DNA of 64,000 nucleotides. Origin: Oscillospiraceae bacterium (GTDB taxonomy: Bacteria > Bacillota_A > Clostridia > Oscillospirales > Oscillospiraceae). The stretch lies in NCBI GenBank assembly GCA_021771675.1, contig JAETOP010000004.1, forward strand, positions 1 through 64,000. Reading direction: 5' to 3'. Shown in pieces: positions 1 to 8,262 of the stretch; within the stretch, counting starts at the first letter, position 1, and every line of letters begins with the position of its first letter. A program made the translations under genes and the position numbers. The notes under the pieces are model-generated. The model saw nothing but the letters and a program-made list of their open reading frames with translations, was not told the origin of the DNA and searched no databases.

Positions 1-267
1 CAATACGGCGTTATCGTCACTTGCCATACATACAGTATGGCTTGCGTTCCTCTGCCTTGTCTTGCGCCAATATCCCTACGCTGCTGATTAAATCTTTTTA
101 TCAAGAATTAGTATGAGAAACTGCGGTTTTAACCTGCGCAAGTGCCATTTGAAAAGTTATCCAAAACCCCGATAAACAAGCAGACCCTTTCTGTTTCCAG
201 ATAGGATCTGCTTGTTTTCTTAGGGATTATTTGACAGCCCCTTTTTGCAGGTGCTCATGCTGATTCT
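1..267. other. Gene-poor left edge
   Basis: No credible gene is seen here. A short inverted repeat, GCCATAC at 23-29 and GTATGGC at 35-41, lies in sequence that reads through in frame 1 to a stop near 87, but the peptide is short, Cys-rich and starts outside the window, so I do not call it. The segment 156-241 is a repeat shared with 19452-19541 and is listed separately. Confidence 0.5.
156..241. repeat. Intergenic repeat with terminator-like hairpin, copy 1
   Basis: This 86-base stretch matches 19452-19541 almost base for base; the second copy has about four extra bases near its left end. Both begin GTTATCCA and end TTATTTgACAGCCCC. Inside is a hairpin with arms at 174-184 and 207-217 (ACAAGCAGA / TCTGCTTGT core) followed by TTTTCTTAG on the plus strand. 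It lies just downstream of the minus-strand CPBP gene, so it probably ends that transcript; copy 2 lies between convergent genes, as expected for a two-way terminator. Confidence 0.7.
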
Positions 268-876
268 TCAAACCATTCCTGTGAGATTCAGCAGCGTGTG
301 CCAGACAATGCTGCCCCACAGGCACCCGGTTTTTTGGTATGACCATGCAAACAGAGTCCCAATGGCGGCGGTATAAAGGATTTGAAAAATCGCACCCCGG
401 AAGCCAAGAACTCCCATGTTTACGGCATGCATCAAGCCGAAAATCACTGCTGACAACAGGATGGGACTTCCGAGTCTATCGCGGCCGACACCCAGGAGGA
501 CACCGTGAAACAGCATCATCCGCCCCATCAGTTCTTCTCCCAGTGCGGTGCTGCAGATCCACACAAACTGCCCCGGGGTGCAGCCCCGGTAGCCTGCCAC
601 AGCCAGATTGATTCCGCAGAGCAGACCAACCGGGGCACAGTACAGCAGGCTTTTTCCCAGCCCCTTGATTCCGAAGGAGCGGCGAAAATCAGCTTGGTAA
701 AACCTTACCGCTGCAAAACAGGCCAGCGCTCCCGGAAGGAGATACCGAAAAACGGACTCAGCAAGGTATTGGGTTTCACCGGGGAAGAATAGACCAGGAA
801 CCAGGGTCAGCAAAACATAGATCCAGCAGGCGCTTTTGAGAGGCTCTCTCCGGCAGTATTCAGCCATGCTCACCAT
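268..876 (-). CDS. CPBP-family intramembrane metalloprotease
   Basis: Membrane protein of the type II CAAX/bacteriocin-processing (CPBP) protease family, about 202 residues. The visible family motifs are EELMGR (EExxxR type), FGLMHAVNMG (FxxxH type) and the C-terminal HTLLN, which together supply the metal-binding and catalytic Glu and His residues in this family, plus several hydrophobic segments. I chose the ATG at 876 because AGAGGAAAAGG lies directly upstream; a second ATG is at 867. Its start overlaps the end of the upstream polyferredoxin gene, so it should be translated as the last gene of the tat operon. Members process peptides or protect against bacteriocins; the substrate here is unknown. 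Confidence 0.8.
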   Translation of the reverse strand: MVSMAEYCRREPLKSACWIYVLLTLVPGLFFPGETQYLAESVFRYLLPGALACFAAVRFYQADFRRSFGIKGLGKSLLYCAPVGLLCGINLAVAGYRGCTPGQFVWICSTALGEELMGRMMLFHGVLLGVGRDRLGSPILLSAVIFGLMHAVNMGVLGFRGAIFQILYTAAIGTLFAWSYQKTGCLWGSIVWHTLLNLTGMV

Positions 877-1981
877 CCTTTTCCTCTGTGCGGCTGGCGT
901 AAGCTTCGGTGCGCTTGCGCCGCAGCTCCTGGGCACGCCGGCGGTTCATGCAGGTGGCGCACAGCTCAACACCAGGATTGGGTGGGAAGGGGTTGCCGCA
1001 CTCGGCGCAGTTGCTTGTGGGAAAACGTCCCAGTGCCACTGTGCGAAGGTGGGACAGTTTCACCGGCAGGATTCCCGAAATACCGTCGCTGCGGCAGGTA
1101 TTTTGACAGATTCCACAGCCGGTACACCTCCATGCGTCCACTGCCACAGTGAACGTACTCTCGCCTGGCAGGAGCTTTAGGGCATCGTTAGGGCAGGCAT
1201 GGGCACAATAGCCGCAGTTGTAGCAGTGGTCGTTGAAGCGTGGGAGAACCATTCCGAATTTTTCTCCGGATTCCGGGTTTTTCTGCCTGGCCTCATCCAC
1301 AGCATCCCGGAGCATCGCCCGGTAAAACAGGGCGTTATCCCGTTTGCTCTCCACTTTGGGGAGCATGGCAAAGGCTTTATCCAGTGGCGTGCTCCCCATA
1401 AAGTGCAGCAGCTCCCGCCGGCTTACGGTTTCTTTCGGCGGTGTATAGGACTGATTTTCATCCGCCAGAATGGTGACGGCTTGCCGAAACCGTTCCTCTC
1501 CCAGAAACTTTCGGAGGGTTTCCAGATTTGCCTGAATGATCGCATACTCTGCCTTGCAGGCGCATTCGGCGCATTGCCGAAGGGAAATGACCACACCCTT
1601 TTGCAGCGCAGCATATGCAAGCTGCTCCCAGGAGATGGCGGCAAGGCAGTGCAGGCTCAGTTGGAAGGTGTGCTCTTCTGAATTACAGCCCACGGTGAGG
1701 GGGCCTCTTTTGGCTGCGGCCATCAGGTAGGAGTTTACTCTGTCAGCTGGGGGCACGATACAGCGAGCGGGGCAGGCTGCCGCACACAGGCCGCACCGAA
1801 TGCACTGATCCCACACGGGGTGCTTTCGCTTACCGGTGGGATAGATGTGTTCCGGGCAGATGTCAGCACAGGCGGTGCAGCTCTCCCCTTGGGATTTACG
1901 ATTTGTGCATCTGTTGGCGATGTATTGGGGCGTACGGGTGATTCCGTATACGCCTTCCAATCGTTCTTTAATTGTATACAT
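860..1981 (-). CDS. Polyferredoxin-like 4Fe-4S protein
   Basis: A 373-residue cytoplasmic iron-sulphur protein. In order it has CTACADIC and CIRCGLCAAACP near the N-terminus, a middle region with scattered cysteines (CAECAC), then CYNCGYCAHACP and CTGCGICQNTC, and finally a zinc-ribbon-like pair CAECG / CATCM before a basic tail. This implies up to four 4Fe-4S clusters and a role in electron transfer. No signal peptide or membrane segment is seen. It lies between tatC and a CPBP protease in one operon. In other anaerobes such proteins accompany Tat-exported redox enzymes, but no catalytic redox subunit is seen in this window, so its partner is unknown. Start at 1981 has GAGG seven bases upstream. 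Confidence 0.75.
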   Translation of the reverse strand: MYTIKERLEGVYGITRTPQYIANRCTNRKSQGESCTACADICPEHIYPTGKRKHPVWDQCIRCGLCAAACPARCIVPPADRVNSYLMAAAKRGPLTVGCNSEEHTFQLSLHCLAAISWEQLAYAALQKGVVISLRQCAECACKAEYAIIQANLETLRKFLGEERFRQAVTILADENQSYTPPKETVSRRELLHFMGSTPLDKAFAMLPKVESKRDNALFYRAMLRDAVDEARQKNPESGEKFGMVLPRFNDHCYNCGYCAHACPNDALKLLPGESTFTVAVDAWRCTGCGICQNTCRSDGISGILPVKLSHLRTVALGRFPTSNCAECGNPFPPNPGVELCATCMNRRRAQELRRKRTEAYASRTEEKDGEHG

Positions 1982-2042
1982 TTTTTGTCCTCACAGAGCA
2001 TTAATCCGGGAAACCGGAGGGTTTCCCGGATATCCGATGCGC

Positions 2043-2915
2043 TTATTCCTTGGATTTCTGGGAATCTTTTTTCCCCACGGCAGCCTTTGCCGCTGCCCAG
2101 CGGCTGGATTTGGCCCGCTTTTCCTTTTCTTTCCGGTCATTCTCCTCCGGATCGATTCCCTGAGCGATCAGTTTCTGGCGACGCTTTTGATACACCGCAG
2201 CGCTGATCAGCACGCTGATCTCAAAAAGCACATACATGGGGATTGCCACCATGACCTGAGAAGCAATATCCGGGGGTGTGATGATGGCGCCGGATACTAA
2301 ACACAGCACAATCACAACCCGGCGTCCGCCTCGCATCCACTGGGGACGCAGCAGGCCAAAAGAAGTCAGAATCGCTGCCACAACAGGAATCTCAAAGATC
2401 AGGCCAAAGGAAAACAGCAGAGATACAATATAGCCCACATATTCTTTGATGCTGTACATTCCACCGATCCCGACGGTATTCAGGGACAGGAAGAATTGCA
2501 GGGTAAAGGGGATCACCACAAAAGTGGCGAACAGCGCTCCCAACGCAAACAGGATCAGTCCCGCAAACAGCACCAGAAGGAATCTGGCTTCCTCCGAACG
2601 TTTCAGGCCGGGGCCTACGAATTTGACGATTTGCCATATGATAATGGGGGAATCCACCACAAAAGCGGCGATCAGAGATACTTTGATGTACTGGGCCAGC
2701 AGTTCGGAAACACCGGTCTGCACAAAGAAATAGCCCTTAGCCAGACTCATGGCATAGGTTATGAACTGCGGCGCAAAGTAGTAGCAGCCGAGAACCGCTG
2801 CCACATAGGTCACTGCGATTACGACAAGACCGGCCCGGAGCTCATGGAGATGTTCCCAGACGGACATATTCCTGTCGTTATTTGCACGCTGGTTTTTATC
2901 TGTCTTATTTGCCAT
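2043..2915 (-). CDS. tatC: Sec-independent protein translocase TatC
   Basis: Core membrane receptor of the twin-arginine translocase, which exports folded proteins. The N-terminal SVWEHLHELRAG matches the family's conserved cytoplasmic HLxELR motif, and about six hydrophobic helices follow, with the typical VPFTLQFFLS and FEIPVVAAILT stretches. The C-terminal tail (about 60 residues) is unusually long and highly charged. The longest frame starts at 2933 in an ATGA overlap with tatA, but only the ATG at 2915 has a good ribosome site (GAGGG five bases upstream), so I place the start there. It is encoded directly after tatA and before the polyferredoxin gene. Confidence 0.95.
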   Translation of the reverse strand: MANKTDKNQRANNDRNMSVWEHLHELRAGLVVIAVTYVAAVLGCYYFAPQFITYAMSLAKGYFFVQTGVSELLAQYIKVSLIAAFVVDSPIIIWQIVKFVGPGLKRSEEARFLLVLFAGLILFALGALFATFVVIPFTLQFFLSLNTVGIGGMYSIKEYVGYIVSLLFSFGLIFEIPVVAAILTSFGLLRPQWMRGGRRVVIVLCLVSGAIITPPDIASQVMVAIPMYVLFEISVLISAAVYQKRRQKLIAQGIDPEENDRKEKEKRAKSSRWAAAKAAVGKKDSQKSKE

Positions 2916-2929
2916 AATGGCCCTCGATT

Positions 2930-3145
2930 TCATTCAGCGCTGTTTTCTTTTTCAGATTCGGATTTTGCCTTACCGGCATCCTCCTTGTCCAGCTCTTCCT
3001 CTATACCCTTCTTAAAGCCGCTGATGGTCTTGCCCAGGGTCTTACTGAGCTTGGGAAGCTGGGTAGGTCCAAATAGAACCAGAATGATTGCCAGAATGAC
3101 CAAAAGTTCGGTCATTCCCATTTTACCGATAACTGCGTTAAACAT
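2930..3145 (-). CDS. tatA: Twin-arginine translocase subunit TatA
   Basis: A 71-residue single-span protein that forms the Tat pore. It has a short N-terminus, one hydrophobic helix (TELLVILAIILVLFGP) ending in the family FGPxxLP hinge (FGPTQLP), an amphipathic helix with the KLSKTLGKTISGFKKG pattern, and a charged tail. AAAGGTG precedes the ATG at 3145; an internal ATG (MGMTELL) is a possible alternative. It overlaps the first reading of tatC by four bases. Confidence 0.93.
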   Translation of the reverse strand: MFNAVIGKMGMTELLVILAIILVLFGPTQLPKLSKTLGKTISGFKKGIEEELDKEDAGKAKSESEKENSAE

Positions 3146-3253
3146 AAAAATTTCACCTTTCCAAATAATGTAGATTGGGGCATCCGCATTTTGCGCTGCC
3201 TTTTTAGCTGCCGGCTTCTACTATGTCAGCCTTAGCTGGCCTTGAATCTGCTA

Positions 3254-3685
3254 TTATTCAGCATCTTCAACGAATTCTGCCATTTCCAGGGTATCTGCCA
3301 GGTCTTTCCGGGGAGCTTCCTGGGAAGCATCATGTTCCGGCGTTTTCTTTTCCGGTGTGTCCTTCATGGCGTGTTCAAGATCGCGGAACGATTTGTTCAC
3401 ATCTTTTGACACATCTTCAAAGGGCTTTGAAATATCGTCCACGGAGTCGTTTAACTCCTTGGTGAGATCCTCAAAGGGTTTGGTAATCTCTTTTAGGGGC
3501 TCCTGCATTTCCTGCAGGGGTTCCACCACGGTTTCCCGCAGTTCCTCCGTCAAGGAAGAGAGATATACTTTCAGAATCCTCAGCCATTTTCCGATTTTCC
3601 TTGCGTACAACGTCGTTCTTTCAGGCCCCAGAACTACCAGCATTGCCACAAGAATGATCAGTAGCTCTGTTCCTCCGATTCCCAT
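3254..3685 (-). CDS. TatA/TatB-family subunit, TatB-like
   Basis: A second Tat single-span subunit of 143 residues. It starts MGIGGTELLIILVAMLVVLGPE, with the Glu before the helix and the GPE hinge typical of TatB, then a long amphipathic, highly charged region with repeated KPFEDLTKE / KPFEDVSKD units likely to form a coiled helix. The length and second helix favour TatB over TatA; many Firmicutes have only TatA and TatC, so a three-component set is notable. It is the first gene of the tat operon. The ribosome site AAAGGAGG is rather far (about 14 bases) from the ATG at 3685, with no better in-frame start. Confidence 0.8.
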   Translation of the reverse strand: MGIGGTELLIILVAMLVVLGPERTTLYARKIGKWLRILKVYLSSLTEELRETVVEPLQEMQEPLKEITKPFEDLTKELNDSVDDISKPFEDVSKDVNKSFRDLEHAMKDTPEKKTPEHDASQEAPRKDLADTLEMAEFVEDAE

Positions 3686-3755
3686 ATCCGGGTAATCATC
3701 CTCCTTTCTGTGTGGTCGGCCGCCGGAGGCTTTCCGATTGCCGCCTGTATATCCT

Positions 3756-3790
3756 ATTTCCTGCCTGCCCTGGAGGGACAGGCAGGAAAT
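3756..3790. terminator. Strong inverted repeat between operons
   Basis: Perfect 12-bp arms ATTTCCTGCCTG (3756-3767) and CAGGCAGGAAAT (3779-3790) around an 11-base loop, just after the minus-strand gene ending at 3802 and before the tat operon. There is no clear T-run on either side, so it may be a weak terminator or processing hairpin. Confidence 0.5.
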
Positions 3791-3801
3791 GAAGATATTC
3801 G

Positions 3802-5001
3802 TTACAGAGCGCAGCCGTAGGTCACGGCCCTGACTCTGTGATGATGATAAATCTCCTCGTTGGGAGTCATGTTGTGGGCGTAGGACATGGCCAGCTTCTC
3901 CACAGGGTCGGCCTCCATGAAAGTACCCAGGTCGCCGGAACTGCCGAAATTGTCGAAATGACCGTTGTGGCCATATTTTTGTCTGACCACAATCCGGAAG
4001 CCCATGCTGTAACCATAGCCTTCGTAGTATCTGCTCTTCTCGCCGGGGACGCCGACAAAGTCGGGGTAATGGTGATTTTCCAGCTGATTGGACATAAGCA
4101 TTGCAACAGAACCGGTGGACAGAAACTTTTCGCCCTTATAGATGCCGCCATTGGCCAGCATCTGCATAAAGGCAGCATAGTCTGCCGCAGAGGAAACCAC
4201 CAAGGTGCGGGCGCCTACGGGCGTCCGGGCGGGGTCATACCATCTGTCCAGCTCGCCGTCGTCGGCAGTAAAGGAGCCGTCGGGGTTCTTATGGTAAGCT
4301 GTGACCACTCTGTCCCTGTTGTCGGGAGTGATGTAGGTGTCGGTATTCTTCAGACCCAGAGGCTTGATGATCCGCTCCTGATAGACTTCCCGCAGGGGTT
4401 TTCCGGTGATCACTTCAATCACGGCACCCGCAATCTGCACGCCGTAGCCGTAATGCCAATGGGAGTAGGGCTCGAACATCAGAGGCACATCACCCATGGC
4501 GCGGACTTCTTCCTGCAGCGTGGGGGTGACGCCCTTGGCGTAGAGTGCTTTCAGCCGTTGGTTCATGGCAGCGTAGGTGGGAACGTCCACATCGTCTGTG
4601 GGCAGAACCAGATTGGGCAGACCGCACATGGTGGCAACCGCAGTACGGATGGTGAGAGGCCGGGACAGGGGAACTACCTGCAGGTCACCGTTGGGGCCAA
4701 CCACAAACTTCTTGGGATTCTTATACTCGGGGAGGTAATCGCTCAGGGGATCGGAATACAGGAACTTGCCTTCCTCAAACAGCATAGCCAGAATGGTATA
4801 GGCGAACAGGTTGCTGGCATCCTCCTGACGGAACATGGAATCTTTGGTGACAGGCTTTCCGGAAGCGATGTCGGCATAGCCGTAATAGCCTTCATAGACG
4901 ATGTCATCCCCCTGCATAACGGCGCAGGCGCAGCCCGGCACGGTTCTCTTTTCGGCAAACTCCTTCAGGAGATTGTCCAGCTTCTTAAAATCTTTTTCCA
5001 T
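3802..5001 (-). CDS. Serine-hydrolase-fold (class C beta-lactamase-like) protein, catalytic motif lost
   Basis: A 399-residue protein of the beta-lactamase/esterase (Beta-lactamase) superfamily: VPGCACAVMQGDD, MFRQED, LAMLFEEGKFLYSDPLSDYLPEYKNPK, LTIRTAVATMCGL and GHNG all follow the family order. The nucleophile motif should read SxxK in the stretch after MFR; here it is DASN (residues 61-64), so both Ser and Lys appear replaced, and the YxN motif is also not recognisable near WHYGYG. The HxG motif (GHNG) is kept. It has no signal peptide. It is the last gene of the esterase operon. The start at 5001 has AAGGAG eight bases upstream; the open frame extends further but without a ribosome site. 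Function may be binding rather than hydrolysis. Confidence 0.75.
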   Translation of the reverse strand: MEKDFKKLDNLLKEFAEKRTVPGCACAVMQGDDIVYEGYYGYADIASGKPVTKDSMFRQEDASNLFAYTILAMLFEEGKFLYSDPLSDYLPEYKNPKKFVVGPNGDLQVVPLSRPLTIRTAVATMCGLPNLVLPTDDVDVPTYAAMNQRLKALYAKGVTPTLQEEVRAMGDVPLMFEPYSHWHYGYGVQIAGAVIEVITGKPLREVYQERIIKPLGLKNTDTYITPDNRDRVVTAYHKNPDGSFTADDGELDRWYDPARTPVGARTLVVSSAADYAAFMQMLANGGIYKGEKFLSTGSVAMLMSNQLENHHYPDFVGVPGEKSRYYEGYGYSMGFRIVVRQKYGHNGHFDNFGSSGDLGTFMEADPVEKLAMSYAHNMTPNEEIYHHHRVRAVTYGCAL

Positions 5002-5060
5002 AGAAAGGCTCCTTTCTGGTATTATACCATACCGGTCAACGCCGTATGGCTTTCTGAGAC

Positions 5061-6626
5061 TTATTTTTTTCTCCACAGCTTGTCCGCTGCCAGACGGTAC
5101 ATTCCCTTGCGCACCTCAGGAATTTCCCAATCGCCCATATGGACGGTGTCCTCAAAGATAATGGGCTGGGAGAAGTCCTCGGTGAAGGGTTCCCACTTGG
5201 GCATGGGGGTGCCGTCGTCATCCAGACCATTGGGATCTCCGGTTTTGGCAAAGTTGGTCCAGTAGTTGCAGACCTGTCTTGCCAGATCGTAGTGCTTGCC
5301 ACGGAAGGGCCGCCAGCACTTCTGAAGGGTTTCAAAAACGAACCACAGATCTGAGGAATGGAATGCGCCGGGGTGATCAGGGCCGGGGATTTCGGGATCA
5401 AATACGTAAAGCCATGCGGGACGGCCGGCATCCACAGCGCGCATGGTCAGCAGGCGGGATCCGAAGGGAGAACCGCTGACCTTGGTGCTGGCAAGGATCT
5501 TCTCCAGGTCGCCGGACCCAAAGTCACACAGCTCCAGAAATTCGTCTGCGTATTCGCCGTACAGGGTGCGGGCATTCCGTTCGAATTCCTCCAGACTCTT
5601 GGCGCGGATTACGTCAAAGTGCTCGTTGGTGGTGCTGCCGGTCATAATGGGAATATCCAGGAACTTACCGTCTGCCAACAGGTGTGCCGGCTGATCCGGC
5701 AGGAAGCAGCCGTCCACAACATACTGCCACTGGCCCAGACGCTTCTCACGGAACTCATCACACTTCTGCAGTACCGTCATGGCATCCACCCTGCGGGCTT
5801 CCTCCAGATTCTTAACACCCAGAAGATCGAAGAACCGGACACCGGCTGCCTCCGCCTCTTCCAGCGTGTAATAATCGGCACCGTGGGCTCCCAATGCGAA
5901 GTTCAGACCGGTGCTGCTCTGGGTGATGGCCTTCTTGATATAGCCGCCCTCATTCAGCGGACTGACAATCTGGCTGACAACGCTGCGGCCGCCGGCAGAC
6001 TGACCGAAAATGGTGATATTGTCGGGATCACCGCCGAAATTGGCAATGTTTCTTCCCACCCAGTCAATGCCGGCCTTCTGGTCATATAGGCCGAAGTTGG
6101 TGCAGTGCTTGCCGCCGCACTCTGCGGTGAGCTCGGGGTGAGCCAGCCACGCAAAGGCGTTGGTGCGGTAGGCAATGGAAACCATGACCACCCCCCGGGT
6201 CGCAATACGCTCGCCGTCAAACTCCATCTCGCCGGGATAGCCGCCCTGCAAACCGCCGCCGAAAATCCACACCATAACCGGCAGCTTCTCATCGGTGGTC
6301 TTTGCGGGGGTCCAGATATTCAGATACAGGCAGTCCTCGCTGATTTTCAGATCAGGATCGATATGCCATTCATTTGCGTAAGTGGAGCTGACATCATCCC
6401 GGCGATAAATCGTTCCGTACATATCTTCCACATTCTGCATGGGAGAAGGGGCGAACTCATAGCAATCCTTCACCCCCTCCCAGGGCTCCACGGGCTGGGG
6501 AATGCGCCAACGATTTTTGCCTACGGGGGGTGCTGCGAAAGGAATGCCTTTGAATACGCTGACATAAGTATCGCCTGCAGCCTGACCGCGAACCAGACCG
6601 CCTTCGGTTTTTGCAACACGAATCAT
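5061..6626 (-). CDS. Carboxylesterase, type B family (paralogue 1)
   Basis: A 521-residue alpha/beta hydrolase of the type B carboxylesterase family, likely cytoplasmic as no signal peptide is seen. Visible landmarks are the N-terminal FKGIPFAAPPVG, EDCLYLNIWTP, the oxyanion stretch FGGGLQGG, the nucleophile elbow FGQSAGG (Ser210), the acid region GSTTNEHFD, and the His in FHSSDLWFVFETL. It hydrolyses carboxylic esters; the substrate cannot be read from sequence. It lies directly downstream of a close paralogue at 6693-8228, with the most similar part from about residue 200 to the C-terminus, and shares the operon with an MFS transporter. Confidence 0.92.
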   Translation of the reverse strand: MIRVAKTEGGLVRGQAAGDTYVSVFKGIPFAAPPVGKNRWRIPQPVEPWEGVKDCYEFAPSPMQNVEDMYGTIYRRDDVSSTYANEWHIDPDLKISEDCLYLNIWTPAKTTDEKLPVMVWIFGGGLQGGYPGEMEFDGERIATRGVVMVSIAYRTNAFAWLAHPELTAECGGKHCTNFGLYDQKAGIDWVGRNIANFGGDPDNITIFGQSAGGRSVVSQIVSPLNEGGYIKKAITQSSTGLNFALGAHGADYYTLEEAEAAGVRFFDLLGVKNLEEARRVDAMTVLQKCDEFREKRLGQWQYVVDGCFLPDQPAHLLADGKFLDIPIMTGSTTNEHFDVIRAKSLEEFERNARTLYGEYADEFLELCDFGSGDLEKILASTKVSGSPFGSRLLTMRAVDAGRPAWLYVFDPEIPGPDHPGAFHSSDLWFVFETLQKCWRPFRGKHYDLARQVCNYWTNFAKTGDPNGLDDDGTPMPKWEPFTEDFSQPIIFEDTVHMGDWEIPEVRKGMYRLAADKLWRKK

Positions 6627-6692
6627 TGTAATACTCTCCTTATCGATGTTCTGGGCATCGCAGGAAGGGGGGTGCCCTCCTGTGTTTATCCG

Positions 6693-8228
6693 TTACACTT
6701 TCTTTTTGCGCCACAGCTTGTCAGCTGCCAGACGATACATCCCCTTCCGAACGGGGGGCAGTTCCCAGTCACCCATGTGAATGGTGTCGCCCAGAATGAT
6801 GGGCTGGGAGAAGTCCTCGGTGAAGGGCTCCCACCTGGGCATGGGGGTACCGTCATTGTCCAGACCGTTGGGATCGCCGGTCTTGGCGAAGTTGGTCCAA
6901 TAGTTGCACATCTGCCGGGCCAGATCAAAATGCTTGCCACGGAAGGGCCGCCAGCACTTGCCCAGGGTTTCAAATACAAACCACAGGTCGGAGGAATGGA
7001 ACACGCCGGGATTGTCGTAGCCGGGCATCTCGGGGTCGAAGACGTACAGATAGGCAGGCCGTCCGCCCTCTGCCGCCCGCATGGTCAGCAAGCGGGATCC
7101 GAAGGGAGAGCCGCTGACCTTCGTGCTGGCAAGAATCTTCTCCAGATCGCCGGACCCAAAGTCGCACAGTTCCAGGAATTCGTCGGCAAATTCGCCGTAC
7201 AGGGTGCGGGCGTGCTGCTCAAACTCCTCCAGACTCTTGGCACGGATTACGTCGAAGTGCTCATTGGTGGTGCTGCCGGTCATAATGGGAATGTTCAGGA
7301 ACTTGTTGTCTGCCAGCAGGTGCGCAGGCTGATCTGGCAGGAAGCAGCCGTCCACAATGTACTGCCACTGTCCCAGTCCCCTGATGCGGAACTCATCGCC
7401 CTTTTCCAGAATGGTGGTGGCATCCAATGCACGGGCCTCCTCCAGGGACTTGACACCCAGAAAGTCAAAGAACCGAACACCGGCAGCTTCCGCCTCCTCC
7501 AGCGTGTAATAGTCGGCGCCGTGAGCACCCAAAGCAAAGTTCAGACCGGTGCTGCTCTGGGTGATGGCCTTCTTGATGCAGCCGCCCTCATTCAGCGGAC
7601 TGACAATCTGGCTGACAACGCTTCTTCCGCCGGCGGACTGGCCAAAAATGGTGATATTGTCGGGATCACCGCCGAAATTGGAGATGTTTCTTTCCACCCA
7701 ATCAATACCGGCTTTCTGATCGAACAGGCCGAAGTTGGTGCAGTAGGAGCCGCCGCACTCCGCCGTGATCTCCGGATGGGCAAACCAGGCGAAGGCATTG
7801 GTGCGGTAGGCGATGGAAACCAATACAACACCTCGGCTGGCGATTCGCTCACCGTCATACTGCATTTCGGAGGTGGAGCCAAACTGCAGGCCGCCGCCGT
7901 AGATCCACACCATGACAGGCAGCTTTTCGCCGGGCTCCCTGGCGGGCGTCCAGATGTTCAGATACAGGCAGTCCTCGCTCATTTCCCGGGCGTTGTGATT
8001 ATGCCATTCTCTGACATCGGCGTCGGAGGCAGGTCTTTGCATCCCGATGGGGGCGTAATCAAAGCAATCCTTCACTCCTTCCCAGGGCTCGGCTGGCTGG
8101 GGAACACGCCAACGGTTTTTGCCCACAGGGGGGGCCGCAAAGGGAACACCCTTGAAAGTGGTAATGTAGGGATCGCAGGTGCGCAGACCGCGAACCATTC
8201 CGCTTTCTGTTTTCGCAATAAAAATCAT
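6693..8228 (-). CDS. Carboxylesterase, type B family (paralogue 2)
   Basis: A 511-residue type B carboxylesterase with the same landmarks as its neighbour: FKGVPFAAPPVG, EDCLYLNIWTP, YGGGLQFGS, FGQSAGG (nucleophile Ser198), GSTTNEHFDVI and FHSSDLWFVFETL. The two proteins are tandem duplicates, near-identical over long stretches of the second half but different around residues 60-120, which is the region lining the active-site entrance in this family. That suggests related but distinct ester substrates. It follows the MFS gene (gap about 34 bases) and precedes paralogue 1. Confidence 0.92.
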   Translation of the reverse strand: MIFIAKTESGMVRGLRTCDPYITTFKGVPFAAPPVGKNRWRVPQPAEPWEGVKDCFDYAPIGMQRPASDADVREWHNHNAREMSEDCLYLNIWTPAREPGEKLPVMVWIYGGGLQFGSTSEMQYDGERIASRGVVLVSIAYRTNAFAWFAHPEITAECGGSYCTNFGLFDQKAGIDWVERNISNFGGDPDNITIFGQSAGGRSVVSQIVSPLNEGGCIKKAITQSSTGLNFALGAHGADYYTLEEAEAAGVRFFDFLGVKSLEEARALDATTILEKGDEFRIRGLGQWQYIVDGCFLPDQPAHLLADNKFLNIPIMTGSTTNEHFDVIRAKSLEEFEQHARTLYGEFADEFLELCDFGSGDLEKILASTKVSGSPFGSRLLTMRAAEGGRPAYLYVFDPEMPGYDNPGVFHSSDLWFVFETLGKCWRPFRGKHFDLARQMCNYWTNFAKTGDPNGLDNDGTPMPRWEPFTEDFSQPIILGDTIHMGDWELPPVRKGMYRLAADKLWRKKKV

Positions 8229-8262
8229 GGTGTTGTCACTCCCTATTTATAAGATGTATTTT

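Noticed and set aside
3838..8252. Very long plus-strand open frames (475 and 715 codons) opposite the esterase genes
   Set aside because: They run antisense to proteins with intact catalytic motifs, have low-complexity Gly/Ala/His-rich sequence and no ribosome sites; they arise from codon bias of the true genes.
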